NCBI GenBank assembly: GCA_963623875.1
Contig: CAVFNL010000016.1
Span: 1 to 51,472, forward strand
Source of the DNA: UBA3206 sp963623875
GTDB taxonomy: Bacteria > Bacillota_I > Bacilli_A > Acholeplasmatales > Anaeroplasmataceae
Direction of reading: 5' to 3'
Length of the DNA: 51,472 bases
Shown: piece after piece, positions 16,969 to 26,542 of the stretch
How positions within the stretch are numbered: the first letter of the stretch is position 1
Layout: each line of letters opens with the position of its first letter
The notes under the pieces: generated by a model
The model's input: only the letters and a program-made list of their open reading frames with translations
Told to the model about the DNA's origin: nothing
Databases searched by the model: none
Position numbers and translations under genes: made by a program

Positions 16969-19900
16969 GTCTTCTTTTTCGACTTTCGACCATTTTCCTG
17001 TAGGACTTACATTATATTTTTCAAAACTAACGATTTTTTTTCCAATCGTAATCATCATTTGCTTTTCTGTTTTGCTTTCTATTCGTTTTACTTCTATAAC
17101 ATTAGTCTTATCATTATTAGTTGCAACAAATCTATATAGTTTCAAAACCTTATTCTCTATATCATCTGCATCTGTTGAACTTGCTATATTTATAATATCA
17201 TTCCTATTTAAAGAAAATAGATATTTATCCTCACTACATATTTTCTTTAAAGCCTTTAAATCCGCGTATAATTTTTCATCAATAACATTATATCCACCTA
17301 TTTGTTTAACATGGTATCTCCTAATTGTTAAAAATTTATATAAGTTATCTTTAGTTTTATATACATCTGTTCTATATGGTGAAGTTTGTAGTAAAACAAC
17401 ATTTTTATTTGAAACATTATAGTTTTTACTAATTGATAAATGATTACCTAATTTAGAATCTAAATATTTGACTTTTGTTATTTCAGGGCCATTTCCTTTT
17501 TTAGAATATTTTCTTATTAGTTCGCCGTGCTCTTCTTTATATTTAGCAAAAGGATTTTTAATGCTTTTATCATCCTTATAAACTTCATATATTTTTTTGA
17601 ATTTTTTATAAGTTTCGATATCATTTCTATACATTAAAAGCTTATCTGATTTATTTTCATCAAATAATTTTTTTAATGATTCTCCTTCTTTACCATAAAT
17701 ATCGTTATATGTTTTTACTACATATTCACCATCTTCATATTTTCTTGTAGAATAAATTGTTTGGTCAGCAAATTGTCTATTAGTTTTTCTGTCAACTTTG
17801 TATGAAAAATATTGTGGTAAACATTTTATATCTTTAAGGCTTTTTACAAATTGTAAAAATTTTGTATCTTCAAGTGGAGATTCATTTAAATCAATAATTT
17901 CACCAGTTTCTTTATTGAAAGTCACATCATCAATTGTTTCAAGTAGGTAAGCTTTATTGAACATCTTTTGATTTTTAGAACCTGCTATTATTAAAGCATC
18001 AATTGCATGGTGAATATAAAAATCTCTATTTTTCTTAAGACCCACTTTATTTCTAAAATCAGATGTAAATTTACCTTTTACTGTAAATACTTTAGTATCT
18101 ATATCATTAGCTTTATAATAATTTTTTATCGTAGTCATAATTGATCTAATTGCATAACTTGTATCATTTAAATTTCTTGCTACAAAATCTTGCATATTAG
18201 CATATTTTGAGATGTCATCTTGATTTAATAAATTAAGTTTTTTCTTTTTACTAAAATTAGGATTACTTTCTACAATCGATTTAAATTCGCTCCAACACGT
18301 AATTGCACCTTTACATTCAGAAACTTGACCACTAGAAAAATATCCCCAAGGGCTTTTCTTACCTTTATCCTGATTTTCTTTAGCACTAGCTAATGCCTTG
18401 TTATTGTAACTATTATCGAATGATATCGCATATGGAATAATGTGTTCAATTTGATAGGCCGATTCATCATTTAATAGCGTATCAATATCAATAGGAAGTC
18501 CTGCATAAATAGTTTTTCCTTCCTGTTCTTTATATAGTCTAAGTTTAACTTTGGTTTGACTTGAATATTTTGTAGGATCCTTTTCATATTCAAGTAATAA
18601 TTCTTCGACACGCTTTTTTTGCTCTTCAAAATATTGTTGCTTATTTTTTTCTTCTTCTTTTTCTTCTTTTGAATTTTTAGCACGCGTTGTTTCTATAACT
18701 ATACTATCAAACTCACCATACTCTTTTCTTAGTTCATTTAATACCTTTAAAGTTTCTCTATGAACTCTTTTAGTTACAGGTGATAAAATTAACCCATCAT
18801 CAAATTGAATTTTATTACTTTTAAGTGATTCTTTATCTTGACCCAATTTATTGTCGTTAATAATTTGCATTTGATTTTTATTAGTATCAATTAGTTCAGG
18901 AATAATTATATCCATAGCCTTTTTACTTAAAGAATGATATCCATTAATTTTGGCTAAATTACATACATTATCTAATTCATCCTCTTTAATACTTAATAAA
19001 TTTCGAGATAAAATCTCTGATATTTCTTGCTTTCTTTGTTCAACCACTAATGTTTTAGTCAATATTTCAATAATTTCATCAACTAATGTTATATTTGACA
19101 TTATAGTTTCCGGTAAAATTCCTTTTATTTTTTTGTATATATCAAAAGTAGAAATTAATGGCTTATTTTTTTTATCAACTCTAAAACCTGTAATATTTTC
19201 AATGTCAGTATTTAAAAATTTACAAAGTTGAACAACTGTAATGCCACCTTTTTCTTTTATATATTTTTTAATTATTTCTTTCTTTTGCTCAGAAGTTATA
19301 AAACTTTTACCATTAATTTTCAAATTATTTAAGTCATTTAATAAATTAAATAAGCATGCTTCATATGTGTTTTTTGCAATTCTAGGTTCATCCTTAAATA
19401 TCGAACATTTACCTTTCATTAATTCTATCAAATTAACATGAATTACCTCTTTTTGTCCATTAACAAACTCATATCTATATGATCCATATGGTGTAGGAAA
19501 TTTCTCTGATCCAGGCCCTTCCGAAAAATTTCTTCTACGTTCAATAATTTCTACTATTTTATCATTTAATTCAGTAGGTAATCCTTGATTACTTAAAATT
19601 TGTTTAACTTCTTTTATATAATCTTCTGTTTTATAAATATTATCGCTATTTCTTAGTTTATTTAAAGAATTTAATTTATTTAATTGATGTTCACATATGT
19701 ATTGATTGTTTTTTAAAAGTTCTATAGAATTTTTACTTAAAGATGAGCCTGAAGCAGTTTCTTCTTTATTATCTTCATCAATAGCAATCTCTAATGATGA
19801 TCCTCTCTTTTTAGCAATATTAATTAGCACATTTGCAAGTTCATCATTTGTTAACTTATTGTGTAAACCTTTAACTCTTAATTCATAAATATTATTAAAT

Positions 19901-20169
19901 TTAGAATAATCATTTGTTAAATAATTATCACCTACAATATTATTATTAATTAATAAATGCTTAATTGCATTTATTCTATTTGTTTTTCTTGATTTTAATC
20001 TTCTAGTTCCTCTAAGTGTACGTCTTGTCAAATTATTATCTGCAGTACTCTCATCAAAAAGTCTAACTCCAAAATCAATAACTTTGTAACTATCTTTTTC
20101 GATGATTCCAAATCCAACGCTTGTAATACCAAGATCTAATCCTAAAATGTAATTGTTTTTATCTTTCAT
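16948..20169 (-). CDS. cas9: CRISPR-associated endonuclease Cas9 (compact, type II-A)
   Basis: RNA-guided double-strand nuclease of 1073 aa, close in size to S. aureus Cas9. RuvC-I is YILGLDLGITSVGFG with Asp12; the arginine-rich bridge helix is TRRTLRGTRRLKSRKTNR (about 48-65); RuvC-II is SIVIETTRAKN with Glu493; the HNH domain has YQIEHIIPYAISFDNSYNN with His576 and later Asn599; RuvC-III is FYIHHAIDALIIAG with His721 and Asp724. All catalytic residues are present, so the protein should be active. The C-terminal third is the PAM-interacting part; the PAM cannot be read from sequence. GGGAGG lies 6 bases before the ATG. A TATAAT overlapping the rnhB stop could be a promoter, with a poor -35. 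Confidence 0.97.
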   Translation of the reverse strand: MKDKNNYILGLDLGITSVGFGIIEKDSYKVIDFGVRLFDESTADNNLTRRTLRGTRRLKSRKTNRINAIKHLLINNNIVGDNYLTNDYSKFNNIYELRVKGLHNKLTNDELANVLINIAKKRGSSLEIAIDEDNKEETASGSSLSKNSIELLKNNQYICEHQLNKLNSLNKLRNSDNIYKTEDYIKEVKQILSNQGLPTELNDKIVEIIERRRNFSEGPGSEKFPTPYGSYRYEFVNGQKEVIHVNLIELMKGKCSIFKDEPRIAKNTYEACLFNLLNDLNNLKINGKSFITSEQKKEIIKKYIKEKGGITVVQLCKFLNTDIENITGFRVDKKNKPLISTFDIYKKIKGILPETIMSNITLVDEIIEILTKTLVVEQRKQEISEILSRNLLSIKEDELDNVCNLAKINGYHSLSKKAMDIIIPELIDTNKNQMQIINDNKLGQDKESLKSNKIQFDDGLILSPVTKRVHRETLKVLNELRKEYGEFDSIVIETTRAKNSKEEKEEEKNKQQYFEEQKKRVEELLLEYEKDPTKYSSQTKVKLRLYKEQEGKTIYAGLPIDIDTLLNDESAYQIEHIIPYAISFDNSYNNKALASAKENQDKGKKSPWGYFSSGQVSECKGAITCWSEFKSIVESNPNFSKKKKLNLLNQDDISKYANMQDFVARNLNDTSYAIRSIMTTIKNYYKANDIDTKVFTVKGKFTSDFRNKVGLKKNRDFYIHHAIDALIIAGSKNQKMFNKAYLLETIDDVTFNKETGEIIDLNESPLEDTKFLQFVKSLKDIKCLPQYFSYKVDRKTNRQFADQTIYSTRKYEDGEYVVKTYNDIYGKEGESLKKLFDENKSDKLLMYRNDIETYKKFKKIYEVYKDDKSIKNPFAKYKEEHGELIRKYSKKGNGPEITKVKYLDSKLGNHLSISKNYNVSNKNVVLLQTSPYRTDVYKTKDNLYKFLTIRRYHVKQIGGYNVIDEKLYADLKALKKICSEDKYLFSLNRNDIINIASSTDADDIENKVLKLYRFVATNNDKTNVIEVKRIESKTEKQMMITIGKKIVSFEKYNVSPTGKWSKVEKEDLKLKWK

Positions 20170-20205
20170 TTTTTTCCTCCCATTAACCCTTACGTTTAAT
20201 ATTTA

Positions 20206-20853
20206 TTATAAATCAAATTTTATTTGTTTATTAAAGAATTTATTAACTGGCGCAAAGCTTTTTCTATGAATCTTACATGGACCATATTGTTCTAAAGCTT
20301 CTACATGCCTTTTAGTACAATATCCTTTATGACGTGCAAAGCCATAATTTGGATATTTAATATCCATTTTATCCATATATTCATCTCTTGTGACTTTTGC
20401 AATAATCGAAGCTGCGCCAATAGATGCGCTCAAAAGATCACCTTTTATAATTGATGTATGAGGTATTTCAAGGCCAGGAAGCGGCATCGCATCAATTAAG
20501 ACATGCTCTGGTGTTACTTTAAGTCCTAATATAGCTTCTCTCATAGCTTTTTGTGTACATCTATATATATCACTTTCATCTATTTCATCTTCAAATATAA
20601 ATACAGTATTAATTGCGACTGCTCTTTCTGTAATTTCTTTATAAAGTTCTTTTCTTTTTCTTTCAGTTAATTTCTTAGAATCATCTATTCCTTTAATTCT
20701 ATAACCATTAGGTAAAATTACAGCACTTACAACCAAAGGACCAGCAATTGGACCACGTCCTACCTCATCACATCCAGCAATATATTCAATCCCTGTATCT
20801 ATGAGTTCATCTTCATATTTATATTTGTCTATTATTTCATTCTGCTCTTTCAA
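20206..20853 (-). CDS. rnhB: Ribonuclease HII
   Basis: RNase HII (215 aa) removes ribonucleotides from DNA. The active-site blocks are YIAGCDEVGRGPIAGPLV (Asp and Glu), IDDSKKLTERKR, the VLIDAMPLP Asp and the SIIAKVTRDEYM-type region. It overlaps rbgA by 17 bases, as in many Firmicutes (ylqF-rnhB), and is the last gene of that unit before cas9. Confidence 0.96.
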   Translation of the reverse strand: MKEQNEIIDKYKYEDELIDTGIEYIAGCDEVGRGPIAGPLVVSAVILPNGYRIKGIDDSKKLTERKRKELYKEITERAVAINTVFIFEDEIDESDIYRCTQKAMREAILGLKVTPEHVLIDAMPLPGLEIPHTSIIKGDLLSASIGAASIIAKVTRDEYMDKMDIKYPNYGFARHKGYCTKRHVEALEQYGPCKIHRKSFAPVNKFFNKQIKFDL

Positions 20854-21691
20854 ACGTCATCGCTCCAATTTTTTGTGATCTTACATCATTTATAATTAAT
20901 TTACAAATTCTATTATAATCAATTTGTCCTTTTTTTATTAGACAACCTCTTTTGATACCTATCGCATCAACAAGTTCTATTAACTCCATCCTCTTTACTT
21001 CTTCAGGATCTAGTGAATATCTTGCGGAAAGCATTTCAGGGTATAATTCTTTCATGTATTCACACCCTTTAAACGCAATACCTTCAAGTTCTAGTATTTC
21101 ATCTTTTATTGAACCACAAAGTGCAAGTTTATAACCAACCTCTTGATCCTCAAACTTAGGCCATAAAATACCTGGTGTGTCCATTATTTTAAAATGAGGA
21201 TTAATATTTATCCAAAGATTCATTTTAGTAACACCTGGCTTATCGCCAGTTACCGCTATTTTTCTTCCTGCAAGAAGATTTATAAATGTTGATTTACCGA
21301 CATTAGGAATACCTATTATTAGTCCTCTTAAACTAACATTTGAAACGCCTCTTTCTTCTTGTCTTTCTATATAAGATTTAAGTATTTCTTTTACTGTAGG
21401 ATAAACTTTATCTATATTATATTTTTCAATAGAATCTATATCTAAGGCAACTACTCCCTTTTCTTTATAATATTTAATCCATTTTAAAGTTTCTTTTTTA
21501 TCAGCCATTAAAGCCTTATTTAATAATATAAGTCTTGGCTTGTTTCCTATTATTTCATCAACCATTGGGTTTGCGGATGAATAAGGGATTCTTGCGTCTC
21601 TTAATTCTATTACAATATCTACGTTTTTTAAGGCTTCTGATATTTCTCTTTTAGCCTTAGCCATATGACCAGGATACCATTGTATTGGCAT
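20837..21691 (-). CDS. rbgA: 50S assembly GTPase RbgA (YlqF)
   Basis: RbgA (284 aa) is a circularly permuted GTPase needed for late 50S subunit maturation. The opening MPIQWYPGHMAKAKREI, the motif VIELRDARIPYSSANP, G1 GIPNVGKST, G2 GVTK, G3 DTPG and the C-terminal RNA-binding part are intact. One oddity: the G4 position reads LLNKALMAD, so the Asp of N-K-x-D is replaced by Leu. The codons (AAT AAG GCT TTA) are unambiguous. Guanine specificity might be altered, or a neighbouring Asp may stand in. Confidence 0.93.
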   Translation of the reverse strand: MPIQWYPGHMAKAKREISEALKNVDIVIELRDARIPYSSANPMVDEIIGNKPRLILLNKALMADKKETLKWIKYYKEKGVVALDIDSIEKYNIDKVYPTVKEILKSYIERQEERGVSNVSLRGLIIGIPNVGKSTFINLLAGRKIAVTGDKPGVTKMNLWININPHFKIMDTPGILWPKFEDQEVGYKLALCGSIKDEILELEGIAFKGCEYMKELYPEMLSARYSLDPEEVKRMELIELVDAIGIKRGCLIKKGQIDYNRICKLIINDVRSQKIGAMTFERAE

Positions 21692-21702
21692 AAGATACCT
21701 CC

Positions 21703-22533
21703 TTAATTATATGATGTTTTCTTATTTAATTTTCCAAAGCTTTTAAATGGGAATAATCTTATAAAAGCCTTACCTAAAATATCATTGTTATCAATTAGTC
21801 CTAATTCTCTTGAATCTTGTGAATTTGTTCTATGGTCACCCATTACAATACTATATCCATTAGGAACTACAAATGTTAAACTAACATTATCACTTTTCCC
21901 ATTAAAATTAATACATTTTAAATAACTTAGGTAACTGATTGCGTCTTCACTATCTTCTACAACAATGCCATTTACCATAAATTCATTTGTTAAAATATTA
22001 TAACTTACATTATCTTTTGATGTTGCGACTACTCTTTTAACATATAGTGAATCATCAACGCTTACATTTGAACCATATTTTTCTTTTGTAACATTTATTA
22101 TAACAATATCATCTTTTTTTGGTTTATATCCCATGTGCCATATAAGAATTTTATCATTTGATTCTAAGGTGTCATTCATGGAATTTCCTATAACCGTTGT
22201 AGGAGTTACAACAAACATAATGATTGTTGATAGAATTAAAATCGTTTTTATTATAAAGTTTATGTTGTCATAAAACTTAAAATATAATTTAGTGTTTTCA
22301 AAGTCAATTCTTTCATTAAATTTAAAAGAAATAAAAACGGTTATAATGTTATAAATGATAAATAATATAAGAAGCGCAAAGAAAGCCCATGGACTAATTA
22401 TTGATAATTTTGATACAGTATCTAAAAACAATATAAAAATTATAAGCATAATTAAAGATAAAGATAGACTTATAATTGATGATATCTTCATCTTTTTTAT
22501 AAAAAATTCTTTATTATAATTTTTTTTCTTCAC
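21703..22533 (-). CDS. lepB: Type I signal peptidase
   Basis: Membrane protein (276 aa) with three hydrophobic segments at about 18-37, 45-70 and 93-112, followed by the SPase I catalytic domain facing outward. The nucleophile Ser118 is in the motif GNSMNDTL, the general base Lys166 in YVKRVVA, and the C-terminal box is GDHRTNSQDSRELG. It removes signal peptides from secreted proteins. Most SPases have one or two N-terminal segments, so three is a little unusual. It overlaps the ftsK stop by one base. Confidence 0.9.
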   Translation of the reverse strand: MKKKNYNKEFFIKKMKISSIISLSLSLIMLIIFILFLDTVSKLSIISPWAFFALLILFIIYNIITVFISFKFNERIDFENTKLYFKFYDNINFIIKTILILSTIIMFVVTPTTVIGNSMNDTLESNDKILIWHMGYKPKKDDIVIINVTKEKYGSNVSVDDSLYVKRVVATSKDNVSYNILTNEFMVNGIVVEDSEDAISYLSYLKCINFNGKSDNVSLTFVVPNGYSIVMGDHRTNSQDSRELGLIDNNDILGKAFIRLFPFKSFGKLNKKTSYN

Positions 22534-24815
22534 TATTCGTTATCTCCACGACTAAAAATTTCATCTAGTTTTGCGGCATCGCATAATACTTCTCTTCCCT
22601 TAGTACCATTCTTACCTGATACGATTCCAAGACTTTCTAGGGCTGATACAATACGAGATGCACGATTAAATCCATAATTAAATTGATTTATTATTCCATT
22701 TATTGAACATCCATCTTGTTCAATACAGAATAGCGCTACTTCATATAAAACTTCTGGGGATTCTTGATTTGATGATGGAGATTGAGCATCAGTTGACGCA
22801 ACTCTCTTCTTTAAATCTTCATGTAAGAATAAATAATCTGGCTCAGCTTCACTTCTTATAAAGTCTAAGACCGCATCAATTTCGCTATCTTGAATCCAAG
22901 CTCCTTGAAGACGTTTAGATTCTTCTCCACCATCTTTAAGTAACATATCTCCCATTCCAAGTAATGTTTCAGCTCCGTATTCATCTAGAATAGTATTTGA
23001 ATCTACACCAGAATTTGTACGGAACGCTACACGGGCAGGAATATTTGCTTTAATTGTACCTTTTACAACATCGACTGTAGGTCTTTGTGTCGCAAGTAAT
23101 AAATGAATACCTGCTGCACGTGCTTTTTGAGTAATACGTTGAATTGATCCTTCAATATCACCTGATGCGACTTGCATTAAATCCGCAAGTTCATCTACAA
23201 CAACTACTATATAACACATTTTTTGTATCTTTTTATCTGTTTTACACTTTTCATTGTAATCAGAAATATTACGTGCTCTATTTTCTGCAAATATTTTATA
23301 ACGCTTATCCATTTCTTCACATGCCCATTTTAAGGCTTCGGATGCAAGTTCAGGATCATTTATAACTGGTGTTATAAGATGCGGAATATCATTGTAAGAC
23401 GCAAGTTCTACTGTTTTAGGGTCTACAAGAATTAATTTTAAATCATCAGGTTTATTCTTAAGTAATAGTGATATAAGCATTGTATTCATACATACTGATT
23501 TTCCTGAACCAGTACTTCCGGCTATAAGGCCATGAGGCCATTTATCAATACGCGTATATATTGCGTTATTATCAATATCTTTTCCTAAAGCCACTTTTAA
23601 TGGTTTATCATCATAGAATTCATCGCTTAGTATATCTCCAAAATAAACTGTATCTGTTTTATCGTTTGGAACCTCAATACCAGCACTATGCTTACCTGGA
23701 ATTGGCGCTAAAATACGAAGTTTTTTAACTCCTAAATTCATTTGAAGATCTTGCATTATTGTAGTAATCTTTTTTACAGGAACTCCTGGTTCAACAGTAA
23801 TCTCAAATCTTGAGAATGCTGGACCTTTTGTCATATTAGTTACATGTCCTTCAATTCCAAAAGCTTTTAGTGTTTCATCTATTGTGTCTTTCTTCTCAAA
23901 TATCCAAGGTGGTAATTCAGTAGATGAGGCTGGTCCTTTTTTAAATATATCACGTGGTGGTAATTTATAATTTTTATATTTATCTATAACTTCAGGCATT
24001 TCAAATTTAGAAAAATCCTTATGCGCTGTCATAGAAGGGGCTTGTCCTTCTTTATAGTTTGGTGTATGTTCAAAAGATTTAGCTGGTCCATTTAAATCAT
24101 ATATTTGTTTTACTTCGTTTTCTTTTGGAGTAGGAAGCCCTTCATGGTCTTTTGTAAGTTCTTCATATGTCGTAACTTTTTCTTCTTCAGTTTTTTCTTT
24201 ATATGAACTCATTTCTCTTCTTACTATTGTTGAATGACTATTATTCTCTTTTGGTACATCAAATCTTGGCTTAAATGAACCAAAAGACAAATCTAAATCA
24301 TCTTCACCATCAGATGGTCCTTCATTTTCAGTTTTAAATTGAGAAAAATTAAATTCTTCAAGTTCACTGCTGTTTTTCTTCTCATCTAATACATCATCTG
24401 CTGACTTTATAAAATCAAAACCAATAGATGTTTCTTTTTTCTCTTCTACTTTTTCTTTTACTTCTACCTCTTTTTTACCGATAGTAATATCATGCCCGTA
24501 TACTTTCTTTCTATCTTCACTTGTAATAGTACGAAACTCAGGATATTCTGTACCATATTTATCAATCATTTCTTGCCTACTGATAGCTTTATGTTCACGA
24601 GCAAAATCATAATTTTTTCTTACATCTAAATCAACTTTTTTAGATATATCTTCAACTACAACTTCATCTCTTACATCAGTTCCGAAAAAAGGTGTTGCGG
24701 CAGTCGATGGCCTAAAATCATATCTTCTATCTCTTAATCCCTTAACATTAAAATCTTTTTGTGGAATTTTAAAAGATTTTGCACGTGATCTATCTCTTTC
24801 ATTATTAATTTTCAA
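22533..24815 (-). CDS. FtsK/SpoIIIE-family DNA translocase without membrane segments
   Basis: This 760-residue protein has an acidic, low-complexity linker (about 1-290) and then the FtsK alpha, beta and gamma modules: PIPGKHSAGIEVPN, Walker A GSTGSGKS (433-440), VDPKTVELASYNDIPHL, the Walker B VVVVDELADLM, the RAAGIHLLLATQRP motor motif and a C-terminal winged-helix gamma domain (SINGIINQFNYGFNRASRIV, in part). No N-terminal transmembrane helices exist, unlike FtsK/SpoIIIE and like the soluble SftA of Bacillus. It moves chromosomal DNA during division. Confidence 0.9.
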   Translation of the reverse strand: MKINNERDRSRAKSFKIPQKDFNVKGLRDRRYDFRPSTAATPFFGTDVRDEVVVEDISKKVDLDVRKNYDFAREHKAISRQEMIDKYGTEYPEFRTITSEDRKKVYGHDITIGKKEVEVKEKVEEKKETSIGFDFIKSADDVLDEKKNSSELEEFNFSQFKTENEGPSDGEDDLDLSFGSFKPRFDVPKENNSHSTIVRREMSSYKEKTEEEKVTTYEELTKDHEGLPTPKENEVKQIYDLNGPAKSFEHTPNYKEGQAPSMTAHKDFSKFEMPEVIDKYKNYKLPPRDIFKKGPASSTELPPWIFEKKDTIDETLKAFGIEGHVTNMTKGPAFSRFEITVEPGVPVKKITTIMQDLQMNLGVKKLRILAPIPGKHSAGIEVPNDKTDTVYFGDILSDEFYDDKPLKVALGKDIDNNAIYTRIDKWPHGLIAGSTGSGKSVCMNTMLISLLLKNKPDDLKLILVDPKTVELASYNDIPHLITPVINDPELASEALKWACEEMDKRYKIFAENRARNISDYNEKCKTDKKIQKMCYIVVVVDELADLMQVASGDIEGSIQRITQKARAAGIHLLLATQRPTVDVVKGTIKANIPARVAFRTNSGVDSNTILDEYGAETLLGMGDMLLKDGGEESKRLQGAWIQDSEIDAVLDFIRSEAEPDYLFLHEDLKKRVASTDAQSPSSNQESPEVLYEVALFCIEQDGCSINGIINQFNYGFNRASRIVSALESLGIVSGKNGTKGREVLCDAAKLDEIFSRGDNE

Positions 24816-25599
24816 TTAAAACAACCCCTTTATCAAATGCATTTTTTGAATATATGTTGTATGCTTCTTCCCCAATGATTTGAACAACATTAACACATAT
24901 TCTTCTAGTTATAATTTCAAAAGATGAATTAATTACAAACTTTCTAACCCAGTATAGCGGGTTTATGATGTTAATTAACACTTTAAAACCAAATAATATT
25001 TTATTAAGCTTATATTTATAAATTAGCTTAACAATTTTAAAATCATATATTTTTTTATAAAATGTAAATGTACCTCTAAATGTATTAATATTAATTCGCC
25101 TTAATATTCTTAATCCATTAAAATCTAGAATTTCATCCATTCTTTTTGCTGCATACCTTAACAAATTAGTCGCATCTGAAATAGTAATATCAAGATATGG
25201 CCTTTTAGAATTAGGATTATATATAAGTGCTATATTTTGAATTAAAGACCAAGAAAGATATTTAGTAAACTCAAAGTTTGTATAGCCTTTTCTAAGTTCT
25301 TTATCATTAAATATTTCTTCATATTCTAAAATAAGCGCACAAACTTGTTTTTGTTTATCTAAAGAATCTTTGAATTCATCAAATTTAGCTTTTTCTTTTT
25401 TATTTAAAACAGCTGGATTAAATTCATAATCCTTTGTTTTGATTTTTGTCATTTCTTTAAATTTAGATGAATTCATTTGTCTTAATACATATAAAAGATA
25501 AATGATGGTCGCAATCGCAAGCCCAATCGCAATACCAAAAATAAAGGTATATATTGATAATATAGATATTTTAAAAATACCAACTGTTTGGACAAGCAT
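24805..25599 (-). CDS. Membrane-anchored protein of unknown function
   Basis: I do not recognise this 264-residue protein. It has one strong N-terminal membrane segment (about 13-37) and a soluble, helix-rich, positively charged remainder. It resembles the protein at 26526-27305: both have the same length and topology, a similar middle (SKRPYLDITISDATNLL against SKNPLLELSIDEVIEFA) and a similar C-terminal region (NVVQIIGEEAYNIYSK against LINVCAAETYKAFSHK). An ATG five codons upstream contains the GGAGG ribosome site, so the start at 25599 is preferred. It overlaps the ftsK start by 11 bases. Confidence 0.7.
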   Translation of the reverse strand: MLVQTVGIFKISILSIYTFIFGIAIGLAIATIIYLLYVLRQMNSSKFKEMTKIKTKDYEFNPAVLNKKEKAKFDEFKDSLDKQKQVCALILEYEEIFNDKELRKGYTNFEFTKYLSWSLIQNIALIYNPNSKRPYLDITISDATNLLRYAAKRMDEILDFNGLRILRRININTFRGTFTFYKKIYDFKIVKLIYKYKLNKILFGFKVLINIINPLYWVRKFVINSSFEIITRRICVNVVQIIGEEAYNIYSKNAFDKGVVLIEN

Positions 25600-25716
25600 T
25601 TTACCAACCTCCATACAAAATATTATATATTATTTTGCAATTTATTTAAAGATAAAGCCTAAACAAATTGAAAATAAAAATAGATTATGTAATAATCTAA
25701 TAAAGGTGATTTTATA

Positions 25717-26529
25717 ATGATAAAAGTTATTTCAATTGATCTAGATGGAACTCTTTTAAATAAAGAACATATTATCCCAGAAAGAAGTGTAAAATATTTA
25801 AATTCTTTAATCGAGGAAGGATATTTTTTGATTCTTTGTTCAGGACGTCCGTATAGGTCTATGCTTCAGTTCGCAAACCAATTTCCTGCAAATTTAATAT
25901 TAATAAGCGAAAATGGTGCGTTTATAGGAAACAGGGACCAGTCATATATACGCGAACTTAAACGTTTTAGTAAATCTCTTTTCTTAGATTTATTTAAAGA
26001 TAATAAAGATATAATAAAAAATGCTTTTTATTCAGTTGGAAATAATGCATACATATATAATAGAATTCTAAAACTTGAACCATTTTATCATATAGGACCT
26101 GAAACAGTTGTTATAAATGGAGCTTATGATAAAGTTAAAAACTTAGAGGCCCCTAATGGCGCAATGTTTATTATTGAGTCTAATGAAAGAAAAAGATTTG
26201 AAGATTATATAAATAATACAAAAAAAATTGCATATAGATTATTAGGATATGATTCAAAAAACGCAGTATATGAAATATCGCTTTCTAAAGTAGATAAATC
26301 AATAGCTATTGCGCGCGTATTAAAACATTATGGTTATACATTTAAAGACCTTATGGCCTTTGGAGATGGTATAAATGATTTAGAAACACTATCTAATGCA
26401 GAAGTTAGTGTTGCGATGTCTAATGCTGAAGTAGAAATTAGAAATATCGCAAAATACATAACAAAATTTGATTGTGAACATGAAGGTGTTTACAATTTCT
26501 TAATAGAATATTTAAAAGGAGATTGTTAA
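25717..26529 (+). CDS. Cof-type HAD-IIB phosphatase
   Basis: A 270-residue HAD hydrolase with motif I SIDLDGTLL, motif II LCSGRPYRSM, the IIB cap, and motif IV FGDGINDLETL followed by the AMSNAEVEIRNIAKYIT segment typical of Cof/YidA-type sugar-phosphate or flavin phosphatases. AAAGGTG precedes the ATG. A short inverted repeat AGATTAT-GTA-ATAATCT lies in its leader (25682-25698). It is transcribed against the neighbours on both sides and shares its stop region with the convergent gene. Confidence 0.9.
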   Translation: MIKVISIDLDGTLLNKEHIIPERSVKYLNSLIEEGYFLILCSGRPYRSMLQFANQFPANLILISENGAFIGNRDQSYIRELKRFSKSLFLDLFKDNKDIIKNAFYSVGNNAYIYNRILKLEPFYHIGPETVVINGAYDKVKNLEAPNGAMFIIESNERKRFEDYINNTKKIAYRLLGYDSKNAVYEISLSKVDKSIAIARVLKHYGYTFKDLMAFGDGINDLETLSNAEVSVAMSNAEVEIRNIAKYITKFDCEHEGVYNFLIEYLKGDC

Positions 26530-26542
26530 GCAATCTCCTTTT
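26514..26542. terminator. Bidirectional terminator made of overlapping stop codons
   Basis: AAAAGGAGATTG (26514-26525) and its exact complement (26531-26542) form a 12-bp stem with the loop TTAAG, which holds both convergent stop codons. Both sides end in A or T runs, so it can stop transcription from either direction. Confidence 0.85.

Noticed and set aside
18471..18683. Lysine-rich 70-codon frame inside cas9
   Set aside because: It is a shifted reading of the A-rich linker between RuvC-II and HNH with no ribosome site.
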